Positions 29,451-38,179 of a stretch of DNA of 64,000 nucleotides are shown one piece after another. The notes under the pieces are model-generated. The model was not told the origin of the DNA. It made no database searches and saw only the letters and a list, made by a program, of their open reading frames with translations. Both the position numbers and the translations under genes were made by a program. The stretch spans positions 124,001 to 188,000 of the forward strand of contig NZ_JACIJF010000004.1 in the NCBI RefSeq assembly GCF_014199255.1, in the 5' to 3' direction. Every line of letters starts with the position of its first letter. Position 1 is the first letter of the stretch. This stretch comes from Sphingomonas xinjiangensis (GTDB lineage: Bacteria; Pseudomonadota; Alphaproteobacteria; Sphingomonadales; Sphingomonadaceae).

Positions 29451-29494
29451 CGGGCCGGGGTGGAGAGTCCCTCCCACCCCGGCCCGTTTTTTTT
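29451..29494 (+). terminator. Strong terminator between ahpC and ahpF
   Basis: CGGGCCGGGGTGG (29451-29463) pairs perfectly with CCACCCCGGCCCG (29474-29486) and is followed by eight T residues. It should make ahpF expression lower than ahpC if they share a promoter. Confidence 0.9.
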
Positions 29495-29554
29495 CGAGTG
29501 GACCCCACCGGCGACGCCGGGCCTATTCGACTGAGTACACAGGAGTTTTCTCGC

Positions 29555-31132
29555 ATGCTCGACGCAAATCTGACGCAGCAGCTCAAGGCCTATCTCGTGA
29601 ACATCCGCGAGCCCATCAAGCTCGTCGCCAGCATCGGCGACGATGCAAAGTCGCGCGAGATGGAGAAGCTACTGAACGACATCGCCGCGCTGTCCGACAA
29701 GATCGCCGTCGTGACCGGCACCGACAAGCGCGTGCCCAGCTTCATGATCCGCCGGGCGGGCACCGACATCGGCGTGCGCTTTGCCGGGCTTCCGATGGGG
29801 CATGAGTTCACCTCGCTGGTGCTGGCACTGCTCCAGGTGGGCGGTCACCCGTCCAAGGCGGCGCAGGATGTCATCGACCAGGTCAAGAACCTGGATGGCG
29901 ACTATGAGTTCGAGACCTATTTCTCGCTCAGCTGCCAGAACTGCCCGGACGTGGTGCAGGCGCTGAACCTGATGGCCGTGCTCAATCCGCGCATCCAGCA
30001 CACCGCTATCGAGGGGTCGCTGTTCCAGCCCGAAATCGAGGCGCGGCAGATCATGTCGGTGCCAACGGTGTACCTGAACGGCGAGCCGTTCGCCTCTGGC
30101 CGGATGGAGCTGGAGCAGATCGTCGCCAAGATCGACACCGGCGCCACCGCGCGCGCGGCCGAGAAGATCAAGAACAAGGACCCCTTCGAGGTTCTGGTGA
30201 TCGGCGGCGGCCCTGCCGGCGCGGCGGCCGCGATCTATTCGGCGCGCAAGGGCATCCGCACGGGCATCGCCGCCGAGCGTTTCGGCGGGCAGGTGCTCGA
30301 CACCATGTCGATCGAGAACTTCATCTCCGTGCCGCACACCGAGGGTCCTAAGCTCGCGGCGCATCTGGAGCAGCACGTCAAGGACTACGATGTCGACATC
30401 ATGAACCTGCAAGCGGCGGCCAAGCTGGTCCCCGCGAAGCGCGAAGGCGGGCTGCATGAAGTGGTGCTGGCCAACGGCGCGACCTTGAAGGCGCGCACCG
30501 TGATCCTGTCGACCGGCGCGCGCTGGCGCCAGATGAACGTGCCGGGGGAGGACGCGTATCGCAACAAGGGCGTGACCTATTGCCCGCATTGCGATGGCCC
30601 GTTGTTCAAGGGCAAGCGCGTTGCCGTGATCGGCGGCGGCAATTCGGGCGTCGAGGCGGCGATCGACCTCGCCGGGATCGTCGCGCATGTCACGCTGATC
30701 GAATATGATAGCCAGCTTCGCGCCGACGCGGTGCTTCAGCGCAAGCTGGGCTCGCTGCCCAACGTGAAGATCATCACTTCGGCGCTCACCACCGAAGTGA
30801 AGGGCGACGGATCGAAGCTGACCAGCCTGACCTACAAGGACCGCAATCATGGCACGAGCCACGAGGTCGAGCTGGAAGGCATCTTCGTCCAGATCGGACT
30901 GGTGCCGAACACCGAATGGCTGAAGGGCGCGATCGGCCTTACCCAGCGGGGCGAGATCGAAATCGACGATCGCGGCGAGACCTCGCAAAAGGGCGTCTTC
31001 GCGGCGGGCGACTGCACCACCGTGCCGTACAAGCAGATCGTTATCGCGATGGGTGCCGGCTCGACGGCGGCGTTGTCGGCGTTCGATTACCTGATACGGC
31101 TGCCGGCGGAGATCGAGGCAGAGGCAGCCTGA
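29555..31132 (+). CDS. ahpF: Alkyl hydroperoxide reductase subunit F
   Basis: 525 residues from ATG 29555 with AGGAG ten bases upstream. The N-terminal domain is two thioredoxin-like folds with Cys127-x-x-Cys130 (SCQNCPD). FAD/NAD-binding thioredoxin-reductase domains follow, with [36 protein letters not shown] and the redox pair Cys343-x-x-Cys346 (YCPHCDG). The C-terminal FAD motif is [15 protein letters not shown]. It passes electrons from NADH to AhpC. The order ahpC-ahpF is conserved, but here a strong terminator separates them. Confidence 0.96.
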   Translation: MLDANLTQQLKAYLVNIREPIKLVASIGDDAKSREMEKLLNDIAALSDKIAVVTGTDKRVPSFMIRRAGTDIGVRFAGLPMGHEFTSLVLALLQVGGHPSKAAQDVIDQVKNLDGDYEFETYFSLSCQNCPDVVQALNLMAVLNPRIQHTAIEGSLFQPEIEARQIMSVPTVYLNGEPFASGRMELEQIVAKIDTGATARAAEKIKNKDPFEVLVIGGGPAGAAAAIYSARKGIRTGIAAERFGGQVLDTMSIENFISVPHTEGPKLAAHLEQHVKDYDVDIMNLQAAAKLVPAKREGGLHEVVLANGATLKARTVILSTGARWRQMNVPGEDAYRNKGVTYCPHCDGPLFKGKRVAVIGGGNSGVEAAIDLAGIVAHVTLIEYDSQLRADAVLQRKLGSLPNVKIITSALTTEVKGDGSKLTSLTYKDRNHGTSHEVELEGIFVQIGLVPNTEWLKGAIGLTQRGEIEIDDRGETSQKGVFAAGDCTTVPYKQIVIAMGAGSTAALSAFDYLIRLPAEIEAEAA

Positions 31133-31153
31133 CGCCTGGAAATACGGGAACAA

Positions 31154-31184
31154 ACGGGCCGGGGAGGGATCTCCGGTCCGTTTT
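31154..31184 (+). terminator. Intrinsic terminator after ahpF
   Basis: ACGGGCCGG (31154-31162) pairs with CCGGTCCGT (31173-31181), one G-U, then TTTT. Confidence 0.8.
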
Positions 31185-31278
31185 CGTTTGCGTTCTTGCG
31201 GCAAGATTCCGCTGCCGATCATCACCTATGCCCATCGTGCCTCTATGAAGAGGGGGTTAAGCAGGGGGATCGGTTAGC

Positions 31279-31596
31279 ATGGGCATCAGCGATTTAGCCG
31301 GTATCGGCGCGAGGAAAGCCATTTCCGGCAAGTCCTTTATGTGTCGCAACCCGCATCCATCCAAGGCCGAGCAGGTGATCGCCGAGTTTCGCAAGGAGGC
31401 GAAGAAGACTCCGATGGAGCGACTGCGCGACAATATCCTCAAGCGTCACAATATGACGCAGGAACAGTTCGACGCGCTGTCGCCGGAGCTGAAGGCTCCA
31501 ATCCAACGCGAGATAGAGGAAGCGATGCGGCGCGCCGTTAAAGGCGGACGGGACGGCAGCGCGCACGCCGGGACCAATGCCAACGTCCTCGCCTGA
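31279..31596 (+). CDS. Small charged hypothetical protein between ahpF and oxyR
   Basis: 105 residues with AGGGGG upstream of ATG 31279. No signal peptide or membrane segment. It is mostly helical and charged, with a central block KTPMERLRDNILKRHNMTQEQFDAL and REIEEAMRRAVKGG at the end of the helices. I do not recognise a family. Its place between the peroxide genes and oxyR suggests, but does not prove, an oxidative-stress link; it has a terminator before it and lies 72 bp before oxyR. Confidence 0.7.
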   Translation: MGISDLAGIGARKAISGKSFMCRNPHPSKAEQVIAEFRKEAKKTPMERLRDNILKRHNMTQEQFDALSPELKAPIQREIEEAMRRAVKGGRDGSAHAGTNANVLA

Positions 31597-31668
31597 GATG
31601 CCCCGGCAAACCCTCGCCTAATCGCTCCAACCGTTCTATGTCGCACCTGCAATCGACAGGGGCGATCA

Positions 31669-32568
31669 GTGGCACAGACCTACCTACCAACGCTGAAGCA
31701 ACTCCAATATCTGGTGGCGCTGCATGATTCGGGGCATTTTGGGCGCGCCGCAGAGGCTTCGTTCGTCACGCAATCGACGCTGTCGGCTGGCATCCGCGAA
31801 CTCGAGACGCTGATCGGCGTGGTGCTGGTCGAACGCACGCGCCGCGTGGTGCGCTTCACGCCGCTGGGCGAGCAGATCGTCGACAAGGCCCGCCGCGTGC
31901 TGCGCGAGGCCGAGGAGCTGGGCGACCTCGCCCGGGCTGCCGGACGGCCGCTCTCGGGCGAGATGCGGATGAGCGTCATCCCAACCATCGCCCCCTTCCT
32001 CCTGCCTCGCATCCTCCCGCGGCTCCGCAAGGATTATCCTGAGCTGAAACTCTATCTTCGTGAGGAAACCAGCGGTCAGGCCTGCGAGCAGCTTCACCAG
32101 GGCCGCACCGACTGCGTGCTGCTCGCGCTGCCCTTCTCGTGTGGCGACGTGGAGGCGGCGCCCTTGTTCGACGACCGGTTGTTCGTCGCCTTTCATGAAG
32201 GCGAGATGGACCCCACTCCGGTGATCAAGCCCGCCGACATCGACGAGACTCGGCTGCTCATGCTCGAGGACGGACATTGCCTGAAGGACCATGCCCTGGC
32301 GGCATGTAACCGGCCCGAGCTACGCGCCGAGGCGACGATGCTTGGTACCTCGCTTCACACCATGGTGCAGATGGTCGACAATAGCCTCGGCGTGACGATG
32401 CTGCCCGAAATGGCGATCTCGGCGGGCATTCTCGAGCACACCTCGGTCACCGCACGCCCGCTAGAAGCGGAGAACGCCACGCGGCGTATCGCGCTGGTAT
32501 GGCGCAAGGCTTCCCCGCGCGAGCGCGACTTCCGCCTGATGGCCGAAGTGCTGAAGCAGACGGCGTAA
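31669..32568 (+). CDS. oxyR: LysR-type peroxide sensor OxyR
   Basis: 299 residues from GTG 31669. The N-terminal HTH is typical LysR (LKQLQYLVALHDSGHFGRAA, then STLSAGIRELE). Cys204 and Cys213, nine residues apart in GHCLKDHALAACN, match the redox pair of E. coli OxyR (Cys199/Cys208), so peroxide sensing by disulfide formation is well supported. It probably activates ahpC and ahpF next door. Convergent with moaE, ending three bases before it. Confidence 0.94.
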   Translation: MAQTYLPTLKQLQYLVALHDSGHFGRAAEASFVTQSTLSAGIRELETLIGVVLVERTRRVVRFTPLGEQIVDKARRVLREAEELGDLARAAGRPLSGEMRMSVIPTIAPFLLPRILPRLRKDYPELKLYLREETSGQACEQLHQGRTDCVLLALPFSCGDVEAAPLFDDRLFVAFHEGEMDPTPVIKPADIDETRLLMLEDGHCLKDHALAACNRPELRAEATMLGTSLHTMVQMVDNSLGVTMLPEMAISAGILEHTSVTARPLEAENATRRIALVWRKASPRERDFRLMAEVLKQTA

Positions 32569-32571
32569 GGG

Positions 32572-33012
32572 TCAGGCGCCCCAGCGGCCCGCCGCTGCGT
32601 CGTCGGACACCTTCGCCTCTACCCACGCCGCATCCTCGCCGCGCCGTTCGCGCTTCCAGAAGGGCGCACCCGTCTTGAGACGGTCGATCAGGAACGCACA
32701 CGCGTCGAGCGCCTCGCGCCGATGCAGCGCCGCCGTCGCGACGAACACGATGCGCTCACCCGGACGCATGCGCCCGACCCGGTGAATGATGGTGGCGCCG
32801 AGCAGCGACCACCGCTGCGTGGCGCTCTCGGCCAGCTCGGTGAGCGCCGCCTCGGTCATGCCCGGATAATGTTCGAGTTCGAGTTCGGTCACGCCATCGT
32901 CGGCGCGAACCAAGCCAGTGAAGCTGGCGATGCCCCCTGCCCCGCCCGCCTCGATCGCCGCGAGCTCGGCGGCCAGGTCGATCGGTTCGGGGGCTACGGC
33001 GATTCTAATCAT
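32572..33012 (-). CDS. moaE: Molybdopterin synthase catalytic subunit
   Basis: 146 residues. Family words: GGIASFTGLVRADD, LELEHYPGMTEAAL, HRVGRMRPGERIVFVATAA and the catalytic lysine block RLKTGAPFWKRE. With MoaD it adds the dithiolene sulfurs to precursor Z (cPMP). The ATG overlaps the moaD stop as ATGA. Third gene of pgsA-moaD-moaE. Confidence 0.95.
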   Translation of the reverse strand: MIRIAVAPEPIDLAAELAAIEAGGAGGIASFTGLVRADDGVTELELEHYPGMTEAALTELAESATQRWSLLGATIIHRVGRMRPGERIVFVATAALHRREALDACAFLIDRLKTGAPFWKRERRGEDAAWVEAKVSDDAAAGRWGA

Positions 33013-33260
33013 CCGCCGGTAACCGGCGGAAAAAGCGCGACTTCACGAGCCCGGCCGAGCGGCGCATCAAGCGGCACGAACTTCTGGTCGATCGCGGCTC
33101 GGAGTCGCTCGGGTTCGGCGAACGCTGCAGCATGGCCCGAACTGCGGCCCGCCAGCCAGCCGATCAGATCGGCGACGGTTGTGATGCCGGCAGGCGGATC
33201 GACGTGCTCGTGCCCGGCTCCCACGCGTTCGCGCACCCAGGCGAAGTACAACACGTCCAC
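33009..33260 (-). CDS. moaD: Molybdopterin synthase sulfur-carrier subunit
   Basis: 83 residues from the GTG at 33260, which shares one base with the pgsA stop (TAGTG). Ubiquitin-like fold, beginning VDVLYFAWVRERVG and ending in the obligatory Gly-Gly (FPPVTGG), which is thiocarboxylated to carry sulfur. Overlaps moaE by four bases, as expected for a stoichiometric pair. Confidence 0.93.
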   Translation of the reverse strand: MDVLYFAWVRERVGAGHEHVDPPAGITTVADLIGWLAGRSSGHAAAFAEPERLRAAIDQKFVPLDAPLGRAREVALFPPVTGG

Positions 33261-33814
33261 TAGCTGTCCATGTGCTTCAGGCCGACGCGCAGATAGTCCC
33301 AGCCGGTGATCACCGTAAGGACGGCCGCCCCCCACAAGGCGAGCAGCGCGGCGGGTTCCACCCAGGTCCATTCGGGCACGGCGCTGGTAAAGATCAGCGC
33401 CCCCAGCGCGCCGAGCTGAAGCGCGGTCTTCCACTTAGCCAAACGCGAGACGGGGACCGACACTTGAATGCCGCCCAGAAACTCGCGCAGTCCCGACACT
33501 GCGATCTCACGCGCGAGGATGATCGTCGCGGCGATCACATGCCAATCGGCGATGATGCCCTTGGCCGCGAGCACCAGGATGACCGCGGCGACCATGATCT
33601 TGTCAGCGATCGGATCGAGGAACACGCCGAGCTTGGACACGGTGCCCTGCGCGCGGGCGAGATAGCCGTCGAAATAATCGGTCACCCCCATCGCGACATA
33701 CAGCGCGAACGCGATGGCATAGCCCGCCGGCCAATCGGGCCACCACAGGAACGCCACCAGCAGCGGCAGTGCCAGGATGCGCGAAAGCGTGAGGATGTTG
33801 GGCAGCGTCCACAT
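33260..33814 (-). CDS. pgsA: CDP-diacylglycerol-glycerol-3-phosphate 3-phosphatidyltransferase
   Basis: 184 residues. The CDP-alcohol phosphotransferase motif is complete: Asp49-Gly50, Ala53-Arg54, Gly63, Asp67, Asp71 (DYFDGYLARAQG then LGVFLDPIADK). About four to five membrane helices. It makes phosphatidylglycerol phosphate in the inner membrane. It is the first gene of an operon with moaD and moaE, joined by overlapping codons, an unusual mix of lipid and molybdopterin synthesis. Confidence 0.95.
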   Translation of the reverse strand: MWTLPNILTLSRILALPLLVAFLWWPDWPAGYAIAFALYVAMGVTDYFDGYLARAQGTVSKLGVFLDPIADKIMVAAVILVLAAKGIIADWHVIAATIILAREIAVSGLREFLGGIQVSVPVSRLAKWKTALQLGALGALIFTSAVPEWTWVEPAALLALWGAAVLTVITGWDYLRVGLKHMDS

Positions 33815-33930
33815 GGCGCTGCTCTAACACCGCCAGGCTCCAAGCGGAATAAGGCGTTGCTGCCGCGGCGCCCCCCCGGTATGCCACGGGCACATCGGGC
33901 GGAACACCGCCGCTGGGGAGCAGATACGGC

Positions 33931-35223
33931 ATGATCGGTGCGCTCGGGTTGATGAAGGAGCGCCGTTTTCTCCCCCTATTCGTGACGCAGTTCCTGGGGG
34001 CGTTTAACGACAATCTATTCAAGAACGCGATGATCTTCTTCGCGACCTACCAAATCTTCAATTCAGTGGAGGAAGAAACGCGCTTCAGCGCGATCGCCAC
34101 CGGCATCTTTATTCTTCCCTTCTTCTTGTTCTCCGCCCTCGCTGGACAGCTGGCCGACAGCTATGACAAGGCGAAGATCATGCGGATCATCAAGGCGGCC
34201 GAGGTCGGCATCATGCTGGTCGGTGCGGCAGGCATTTTCCTCAAGAGCTTGCCGCTGATGCTGGTCGCGCTGGTCGGCATGGGGATCCATTCGACCTTCT
34301 TCGGCCCTATCAAATACGCCGTGCTGCCCCAACACCTGAACGAAGGCGAAGTGCTCGGCGGCACCGGCATGGTCGAAGCCGGGACGTATATCGCCATCCT
34401 GTGCGGCACGATCGCAGGCGGCCTGATCAGCCCCGCCGTCGCGGCAATCGCAGTCGTTGGCGTGGCGATTGCTGGCTGGCTGACGTCGCTAAAGATCCCG
34501 CCAGCGCCGCCGCTCACGACACTCAAGCTCGACTTCAACATTTTCCGCTCGTCCTACCGGCTGATCGCCGCGACGATGCACATCCGCCGGCTGTATCTGG
34601 CGATCATCGCGATCAGCGTGTTCTGGACGATCGCCGCGGTGCTGGGCGTGCTGTTCCCGCCGCTCGTCAAGAACGTTTTCCACGCCCAAAAGGATGTGGC
34701 GAGCGTGTTCCTGGGAGTCTTCTCGGTGGGCATCGCGATCGGTTCGGTGATCATCAACCGGCTGCTAAAAGGCGAAGTGTCGGCGAAGTACGCAGTCGCG
34801 TCGGTACTGGCGATGGCGGTGTTCGTGGTCGACTTTCACTTCGCCGCGCGCTTCTGGCCAGTAAGCGAAGGCCCCCTGCTCAAGACCGCCGATTTCATCG
34901 CCCACCCGGCGGCGTGGCACGTCCTTGCCGATCTCGCGATGATCGCGATCACCGGCGGGATGTTCGTAGTGCCGCTCTACGCCTTCCTGACGACCACCGT
35001 CGAAAAGTCTCAGACCGCACGCACCGTGGCCGCAAACAACATCGTCAATTCGGGCGCGATGGTGATCGGCTCCGTCGGCATCTTTGGCATCACTAACGTC
35101 CCCGGTGTCAGCGTCGCAGACTGTATGTGGGTGGTGGTGGCGCTATGCCTGGCCTCGGCTTGGTGCGCGTGGCGGCTCCGCCAGGCAGAGCATGCCCCGC
35201 ACGACCCGGATCTCATCCCTTGA
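33931..35223 (+). CDS. MFS transporter of the LplT (lysophospholipid) type
   Basis: 430 residues, about twelve membrane helices. The N-terminus (FLPLFVTQFLGAFNDNLFKN) is the signature of LplT and of the MFS domain of Aas-type acyltransferase fusions, which flip lysophospholipids inward. Here it is stand-alone, without an attached acyltransferase. Other support: YFGPIKYAVLP-like word FFGPIKYAVLPQHL and the long loop between helices 6 and 7. Its place divergent from pgsA fits phospholipid maintenance. Substrate is inferred from family only. Confidence 0.85.
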   Translation: MIGALGLMKERRFLPLFVTQFLGAFNDNLFKNAMIFFATYQIFNSVEEETRFSAIATGIFILPFFLFSALAGQLADSYDKAKIMRIIKAAEVGIMLVGAAGIFLKSLPLMLVALVGMGIHSTFFGPIKYAVLPQHLNEGEVLGGTGMVEAGTYIAILCGTIAGGLISPAVAAIAVVGVAIAGWLTSLKIPPAPPLTTLKLDFNIFRSSYRLIAATMHIRRLYLAIIAISVFWTIAAVLGVLFPPLVKNVFHAQKDVASVFLGVFSVGIAIGSVIINRLLKGEVSAKYAVASVLAMAVFVVDFHFAARFWPVSEGPLLKTADFIAHPAAWHVLADLAMIAITGGMFVVPLYAFLTTTVEKSQTARTVAANNIVNSGAMVIGSVGIFGITNVPGVSVADCMWVVVALCLASAWCAWRLRQAEHAPHDPDLIP

Positions 35224-35236
35224 AGCAGTAAGACCC

Positions 35237-35404
35237 TTACAGCAGGAATGTGTAGAAGCAGACGAAGAAGGCACTGAAGCTCAAGGCAAAGAGCTTCACA
35301 TCGCTGTCGTCACGGGTTTGTCGATCCCGCACAATCGCCCGACGCACATGGCTGCGGAACGGGTGGCGGCGGGCATGGCTGTCGATAACGAGAGGGCGCT
35401 GCAT
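35237..35404 (-). CDS. Small membrane protein (55 aa)
   Basis: ATG at 35404 to TAA at 35237-35239. The first 35 residues are basic (eleven Arg, including HARRHPFRSHVRRAIVRDR). The rest is one hydrophobic helix, KLFALSFSAFFVCFYTFLL, ending at the stop, so the protein should sit in the inner membrane with a basic cytoplasmic head. The codon pattern and clear head-plus-helix design support a real gene. A near-consensus CtrA box lies 10 bases upstream of the start. Family unknown to me. Confidence 0.6.
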   Translation of the reverse strand: MQRPLVIDSHARRHPFRSHVRRAIVRDRQTRDDSDVKLFALSFSAFFVCFYTFLL

Positions 35405-36083
35405 GATCCGCAGTTAACGCATTGTTTACCAATTCGCCCAGCAAGAGATTACGGTGCTGCGTCCAGCTTCGAAACAGGTGCGCCGCGATGGAACGGGTGC
35501 CTGCTTGTGCCGGACGTGATCACCCTCAGACACCACCGCCTGCCGGTCGCCATTAGAAGCAAGGCGCGGCATACCCGAACGTCGGGCGAGCTTGGCAGGC
35601 AGCCTGCGCGATGCGCTGGCCGGGCGCGCCGACATGCTCCATCGGACAGTTCATCAGGCGCGGCTCTCAGTCCAGCCGATGAAGCAACGAGCACGCCTTA
35701 TTGCCCATCGGCTTCCACCTGATCCATGACTAGGACTCGAAAGAGCCAACCTTCTGGTCATTAGACTGTCAGCGACTCACTGCGAAAATCAGTGCTGTCC
35801 CGAGGGAGGGCTGAAGCCAGCATAGTCGCAAGACAGGATCAGAGCGCTGCTCAGCGCGTAGCGTGCGGTTCGCCAAAGGCAGTCTTGCAACGCCAGCCGC
35901 CGAGCCTGTTCGGCCCGACGGCTGTCTGCGGAGACATCCTCCCGAACGTCCACATGTTTGGACTTGGACGAAGCGTTAAGCATGCCTCAGATAACCGTCA
36001 ATGAGCCTCATTTTGTTGGATGGCTCACCGCAGCGCTTTGTTTTCCGCTGTGACCGCCACACTACAGACCAATAGCATACATT
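35405..36083. other. 679-bp intergenic stretch without a supported gene
   Basis: Apart from the CtrA-like site at 35414-35428, no frame has a start, ribosome-binding site and recognisable product. A + frame at about 35519-35729 ends in protein-like sequence (ARLIAHRLPPDP) but has no start near its beginning. The region may hold a decayed gene. Confidence 0.4.
35414..35428. promoter_or_regulatory. Near-consensus CtrA box
   Basis: TTAA (35414-35417), seven bases, TTTA (35425-35428): one mismatch from TTAA-N7-TTAA. It lies 10 bp upstream of the small membrane protein start, closer than activator sites usually are, so it could repress or be chance. Confidence 0.3.
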
Positions 36084-37103
36084 CTAGGTAATTGGTTTTA
36101 CGCGCGCGGGTCCAGTGCTCATTCGAACTTTGAGTTCGTGGTTCAGAACCAGTTGGGAGCCGAGGGTATGTTCCCCCAGCATCAGATCCGCCGCCGCCCA
36201 TGCAAGCTCGCGCACCGGCTGGCGCAGCGTCGTCAGCGGCGGCCAGACCGCCTTGGCCAGGTCGCTATCGTCGAAACCCGCAATAGAAAGCTGGTCGGGC
36301 ACGGCGATGTCACGCTCGTGCGCCATAGCGAGCGCGCCGGCCGCCATGTCGTCATTGCCAGCGAAGATCGCCGTCGGTTTGGGGCTCCCGTCCAGCAGCT
36401 TGCGCGCAGCTTCTGAGCCTGACGTAAAACTGTAATCGCCCGCGACGATCAGCCCAGGATCGAAGGCGATCCCATGTCCCTCCAACTCTTCGCGATAGCC
36501 ACGAAGACGATTAGCCGATGAGACGTGACTTTCTGGTCCGGGAATGAAGGCGATGGCGCGATGGCCAAGGCCGATCAGGTGGCGTGTCACTTCGCGCGCA
36601 GCGGCGACATCATCCATCGTCGTCGCCAACCCCGCTCCTGCGCGAATACCCGGGGCGATCCGCACGTAAGGCAACCCCCGCGCGTCCAGCGCATCGAGCA
36701 ACGAAGCGATCTCCGTAACCGGCGGCGACAGAATCAATCCATCAAGATGCGCTTCGTCGACCAGCGCCATGACGTCGGCCACTAAACCTGCCGCCTGACT
36801 GTCTACCGGCTGAAGCAGCAAGCGATAGCCCAATTCGGTACAGCGCTGCTGCGCGCCCGCCTGAATATGATAGACGTAATAAGGGCTTGGATTGTCGTAG
36901 AGCAGCGCGACTTGAAACGAGCGCCTGCCGGCCAGCATACGCGCAGCCTGGCTCGGACGAAAGTTCAGCCGGGCGACTACCTCTTCCACGCGGCGACGGG
37001 TTTCTTCGCTGACATGCTTTTCGTTGTTGAGCACGCGCGACACGGTCTTGAATGAGACCCCCGCAATCTTCGAGACTTCCTTGATCGTGGGACGCCCGGT
37101 CAT
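36084..37103 (-). CDS. LacI family transcriptional regulator
   Basis: 339 residues from the ATG at 37103 with GGAGGGG upstream; the longer frame to 37289 overlaps the next gene and is not used. The N-terminal HTH is TIKEVSKIAGVSFKTVSRVLNN, with the hinge RPSQAARMLAGRR. The periplasmic-binding-like effector domain follows (VALLYDNPSPYY, DDVAAAREVTRHLIGLGH, IFAGNDDMAAGALA, SIAGFDDSDLA). It probably binds a sugar. No sugar catabolic or transport genes are adjacent, so its targets are elsewhere. Confidence 0.92.
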   Translation of the reverse strand: MTGRPTIKEVSKIAGVSFKTVSRVLNNEKHVSEETRRRVEEVVARLNFRPSQAARMLAGRRSFQVALLYDNPSPYYVYHIQAGAQQRCTELGYRLLLQPVDSQAAGLVADVMALVDEAHLDGLILSPPVTEIASLLDALDARGLPYVRIAPGIRAGAGLATTMDDVAAAREVTRHLIGLGHRAIAFIPGPESHVSSANRLRGYREELEGHGIAFDPGLIVAGDYSFTSGSEAARKLLDGSPKPTAIFAGNDDMAAGALAMAHERDIAVPDQLSIAGFDDSDLAKAVWPPLTTLRQPVRELAWAAADLMLGEHTLGSQLVLNHELKVRMSTGPARVKPIT

Positions 37104-37206
37104 GTGTTCCCCTCCGCGGATCGCGTCCACCTTGGCACCGGCATATTGGAGTGGCAGGGGCAGGCGCAACCCCGCGCTCGACTGCCATCCGACTCGTCGC
37201 CTGACA

Positions 37207-37536
37207 TCACGGCTGCGGCAACGCGGCATACCACTCGGCATAAGGTGTGTTGCGGGCGAAGCGGCGGTTATAATCGGGCGCACCGTCATGCCACCAGGGC
37301 GGTCCGCGCTCGCCCAGCGCGGTCTTTGCCCAATCGACCTCCGCGCGCGCTTGTGCTTCAGCGCTGGCGTCTTGCGCCCTCAACGCCAACCCGACATCGC
37401 GTCTGGCCTGCATCAGCGCTGCAACAAGACGTTCCCGGCGTTCGGAAGGTAGCGAAGGATCGGACATCCGCCACAATCGACCGCGAACGACAAAGTAGCG
37501 GCCATCCGGGGTGACTGGATGAAATGCGGTAGCCAC
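37207..37536 (-). CDS. Conserved hypothetical protein (109 aa)
   Basis: 109 residues from a GTG at 37536 whose upstream GAGGG is unusually close. No signal peptide or membrane helix. Highly patterned sequence: FHPVTPDGRYFVVRGRLWR at the start, an Arg/Ala-rich helix, and an aromatic C-terminal block (GPPWWHDGAPDYNRRFARN, TPYAEWYAAL). I recall similar small proteins in alphaproteobacteria but no assigned function. Confidence 0.75.
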   Translation of the reverse strand: MATAFHPVTPDGRYFVVRGRLWRMSDPSLPSERRERLVAALMQARRDVGLALRAQDASAEAQARAEVDWAKTALGERGPPWWHDGAPDYNRRFARNTPYAEWYAALPQP

Positions 37537-37593
37537 CCCTCAGTGGCCTGCCACAGTGTTCGATTGGGTCGCGCAATTCTGCACGACAGGGGA

Positions 37594-37669
37594 TGGTGGA
37601 GCCGAGGGGGATCGAACCCCTGACCTCTGCAATGCCATTGCAGCGCTCTCCCAGCTGAGCTACGGCCCC
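37594..37669 (-). tRNA. tRNA-Ala (GGC)
   Basis: Read leftward it starts GGGGCCGTAGCTCAGCTGGG. The anticodon arm is CTGCA-ATGGCAT-TGCAG with GGC in the anticodon position. The T-arm carries GGTTCGATCC, the acceptor stem closes with CGGCTCC, and CCA is encoded. 76 nt; all four arms fold. Confidence 0.96.
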
Positions 37670-37712
37670 ACACCCCGGGAAGGCGGCCCCTCTAAAAGGG
37701 GTGCGCCGGGTT

Positions 37713-37745
37713 GGCAAGGGCAGTTTTGCATTTTCTGCCCTTGCC
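37713..37745. other. 11-bp inverted repeat after the FYDLN gene
   Basis: GGCAAGGGCAG (37713-37723) pairs with CTGCCCTTGCC (37735-37745). It lies just downstream of the leftward FYDLN gene; no T-tract follows, so it is a weak or factor-dependent terminator at best. Confidence 0.45.
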
Positions 37746-37754
37746 GGAAAACTT

Positions 37755-38078
37755 TTACTGCTCGTCTTCATCCTTGACGGTCTCGACGCCCAGATCGTCG
37801 TCGCCGCCCAGATCGACGTCGTCGTCGGCCGAGGGCTCCTCGTCATCAGCGCCGATGCCCAGATCCTCATCGCCAAGATCGGAATCCTCTGCCTTGTTCT
37901 TGGCGGCATCCGACTTCGCAGCCTCGAATGGCAGCGGCTGCTTGGACTTCAGGATCGGCTCGGGCTCCCACGCGAAAGAGCAGTTAATGCAGGTGACGGG
38001 CTCGTCCTTCTGCAGATCGTAGAACCGCGTCCCGCATTTCGGGCACGCGCGCTTGGTGCCCCATTCCGGCTTCACCAT
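37755..38078 (-). CDS. FYDLN acid domain protein (TIGR02300 family)
   Basis: 107 residues from the ATG at 38078. The N-terminal half has MVKPEWGTKRACPKCGTRFYDLQ and a second Cys pair (CINC), a zinc-ribbon-like CxxC...CxxC arrangement. The C-terminal half is strongly acidic (DLGDEDLGIGADDEEPSADD and on). This is the alphaproteobacterial FYDLN_acid family, of unknown function. It is divergent from aroA. Confidence 0.9.
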   Translation of the reverse strand: MVKPEWGTKRACPKCGTRFYDLQKDEPVTCINCSFAWEPEPILKSKQPLPFEAAKSDAAKNKAEDSDLGDEDLGIGADDEEPSADDDVDLGGDDDLGVETVKDEDEQ

Positions 38079-38179
38079 GTGTTGCCTCTTGCCTTTCAAG
38101 ATATCAGGATTTTCGGGTGTGACCCGGAAAAGTGGGGGGCGCCTTGCCACGGCGCAAGCCGACTGTCAAAGCCGCCGCG

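Noticed and set aside
35519..35729. + frame with protein-like sequence (ARLIAHRLPPDP) in the gap before the LacI gene
   Set aside because: No start codon or ribosome-binding site at its beginning and no recognisable family, so it is at most a relic.
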